Shown in pieces: positions 5,584-6,200 of a stretch of DNA of 6,200 nt. Source of the stretch: RGIG7378 sp964500525. Its GTDB lineage: Bacteria > Bacillota > Clostridia > RGIG7378. The notes under the pieces are model-generated. The model saw only the letters and a program-made list of their open reading frames with translations, did not search any database and had not been told where the DNA came from. The translations under genes were made by a program, and so were the position numbers. Each line of letters begins with the position of its first letter. Within the stretch, counting starts at the first letter, position 1. The DNA lies in the NCBI GenBank assembly GCA_964500525.1, contig CAZCOE010000064.1, forward strand, positions 1-6,200, written 5' to 3'.

Positions 5584-5898
5584 ATGAGCGATGATAATAG
5601 AAACAATGTTCCAGAGGAGATGGAGGATGACATTATAGAGATAGTCGACGAGACCGGCACCTCCATGCCCTACAAGTTATTGGCAGATTGCGAGTGGAAT
5701 GACAATATCTATGTCCTGCTGGAGCCCCAGTTCGATACCGGCGAACCCGATGAGGTAGTGATCTTCAGAGTTATCGAAGAGGAGAACGACGATGTAACTC
5801 TGGTATCACTGGAGACCGAGGAAGAGGCCAAGAACGTATTTGAAGAGTTTAAGAACTTGTTGGCCGAGGACGAATTCGACTTCGAGATCGAGGAGTGA
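5584..5898 (+). CDS. DUF1292 (UPF0473, YrzB-like) protein
   Basis: The gene encodes 104 residues and is strongly acidic, with many Glu and Asp at both ends. The DUF1292 core is DIIEIVDETGTSMPYKLLA (about 16-34), then NIYVLLEP (41-48), and DEVVIFRVIEE (56-66). It ends with an acidic helix, EEEAKNVFEEFKNLL (79-93). There is no membrane segment and no catalytic motif. AAGGAG at 5572-5577, 6 bases upstream, supports this start. It is the third gene of the conserved ireB-ruvX-DUF1292 operon, 39 bases after ruvX. The family's function is unknown; conserved linkage suggests a housekeeping role shared with ruvX or ireB. A GC-rich inverted repeat begins 1 base after the stop. Confidence 0.9.
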   Translation: MSDDNRNNVPEEMEDDIIEIVDETGTSMPYKLLADCEWNDNIYVLLEPQFDTGEPDEVVIFRVIEEENDDVTLVSLETEEEAKNVFEEFKNLLAEDEFDFEIEE

Positions 5899-5899
5899 G

Positions 5900-5926
5900 G
5901 CGAAGCAAGCTTCGCTGCGCTCGCAG
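5900..5926 (+). other. Two adjacent hairpins right after the DUF1292 stop
   Basis: GCGAAG (5900-5905) pairs with CTTCGC (5910-5915) around a CAAG loop. CTGCG (5915-5919) pairs with CGCAG (5922-5926). There is no T-tract, so this is not a standard terminator, but the position suits a 3'-end stabiliser. The second hairpin runs into the heptad repeat. Confidence 0.5.
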
Positions 5927-6043
5927 TGAATAGTGAATAGTGAAGAGTGAAGAGTTGTGGTGGCTATGTTCCCATGTGCAAAGCTGCGCTTTGCAGTGAA
6001 GAGTGAATAGTGAAGAGTGAAAAGTTCTGGTCTCCATGTTCCA
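5904..6043. repeat. Two tandem ~70-bp elements with internal NAGTGAA heptads
   Basis: Unit 1 (about 5904-5973) and unit 2 (about 5974-6043) align with a 70-base offset and one single-base gap. Each has a GC-rich hairpin part sharing GCTGCGCT (5914-5921 and 5983-5990). Four 7-base NAGTGAA repeats follow (5924-5951 and 5994-6021), then a shared AGTT-TGGT-CCATGTTCC-like tail. Unit 2 has a clear stem, GCAAAGC 5978-5984 with GCTTTGC 5988-5994. On the minus strand the heptads would read as SLFTIHYSLFT-like peptides, a typical sign of non-coding repeat. I see no transposase and no CRISPR spacing. Confidence 0.8.
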
Positions 6044-6073
6044 GAGATCGAACCATATAGTTCACAGCAAGTT

Positions 6074-6102
6074 GAGGCTCCCGGGGAAATCCGGGGGCCT
6101 TT
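6074..6102 (+). terminator. Strong GC hairpin, possible operon terminator
   Basis: AGGCTCCCGG (6075-6084) pairs with CCGGGGGCCT (6091-6100) over 10 bp with one T-G pair and a GGAAAT loop; G6074-T6101 can add a pair. Only three T residues follow (6100-6102), then GCAATTTG. It is the best candidate end of the ireB-ruvX-DUF1292 transcript, but it is not a textbook terminator. Confidence 0.4.
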
Positions 6103-6144
6103 GCAATTTGCACAAAAAGAGGTGCGGAACTTTGTACAGATTGC
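6103..6144. repeat. 14-bp imperfect inverted repeat, stem-loop
   Basis: GCAATTTGCACAAA (6103-6116) is nearly the reverse complement of TTTGTACAGATTGC (6131-6144): 12 of 14 positions match, one is a T-G pair and one is a C/A mismatch. The 14-base loop carries GGTGCGG. It starts directly after the GC hairpin at 6074-6101. It could be the end of a small mobile element or a structured RNA. Bases 6145-6200 hold only a 5-bp hairpin (ATGCT 6175-6179, AGCAT 6185-6189) and no gene I can support. Confidence 0.55.
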
Positions 6145-6200
6145 CATGCCCCAGGGTGTGTTGTTAAATAGTGCATGCTGTGTTAGCATTTCAGTATAGA

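Noticed and set aside
5924..6021. CRISPR array
   Set aside because: The 7-base repeats are contiguous without spacers, and there are only two 70-bp units with no cas genes.
5806..6189. Minus-strand open frames giving SLFTIHYSLFT-like peptides
   Set aside because: The peptide is the translation of the heptad repeat, a known type of spurious gene call; the frames also overlap DUF1292 antisense.
6017..6199. Plus-strand open frame of about 60 codons at the end of the window
   Set aside because: It starts inside the heptad repeat, has no convincing binding site and runs through both stem-loops; no family resemblance.
6161..6200. Promoter at the window end (TTGTTA 6161-6166, TATAGA 6195-6200)
   Set aside because: The 28-base spacing is too long for a sigma-A promoter and the downstream gene is not visible.

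Overview
The window reads as a Clostridia-type Firmicutes chromosome, most likely an uncultured gut member of the Oscillospirales/Ruminococcaceae. The reasons are the gene order secG-rnr and ireB-ruvX-DUF1292, strong GGAGG-type ribosome binding sites, sigma-A promoters with extended -10 elements, heavy AGA/AGG arginine use, and a DUF3990/DUF3791 gene set typical of gut Clostridia. The genus call is an inference. All supported genes lie on the + strand.

Left part (1 to about 820) is visibly A+T-richer than the rest and looks accessory. It holds the 3' end of a DUF3990 gene, a small acidic helical protein (232-465) and a DUF3791 gene (467-673), packed as a tight operon. This is a candidate toxin-antitoxin-like or ADP-ribosylation-related module of unknown function. 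Behind it, at about 702-772, is what looks like the degenerate 3' end (domains V/VI) of a group II intron, so this zone is probably an insertion-prone boundary.

Middle part (821-4807) is core. A promoter at 821-849 drives secG, whose product carries a long extracytoplasmic Ala/Pro/Ser tail ending in eight four-residue Thr/Asp repeats. A good intrinsic terminator (1421-1453) follows, and rnr (RNase R) starts only 25 bases later without a clear Shine-Dalgarno. mtaB, a tRNA ms2t6A methylthiotransferase, follows rnr after 2 bases. Many Firmicutes have smpB at this place; it is not here.

Right part (4788-5898) has its own promoter and carries ireB, ruvX and a DUF1292 gene, with a 1-base overlap between ireB and ruvX. 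The ireB product has a perfect six-residue duplication in its N-terminal, Thr-bearing segment, and the two DNA copies differ only at synonymous positions.

The last 300 bases (5899-6200) have no convincing gene. They hold two tandem copies of a ~70-bp element (hairpin, four NAGTGAA heptads, conserved tail), then two adjacent stem-loops (6074-6101 and 6103-6144).

Functionally the core genes cover protein export (SecG), RNA decay (RNase R), tRNA modification at the anticodon loop (MtaB), PASTA-kinase signalling (IreB) and a RuvC-fold nuclease (RuvX). The most likely undescribed material is the DUF3990 module, the IreB duplication, the SecG repeat tail and the 3' repeat/stem-loop region.
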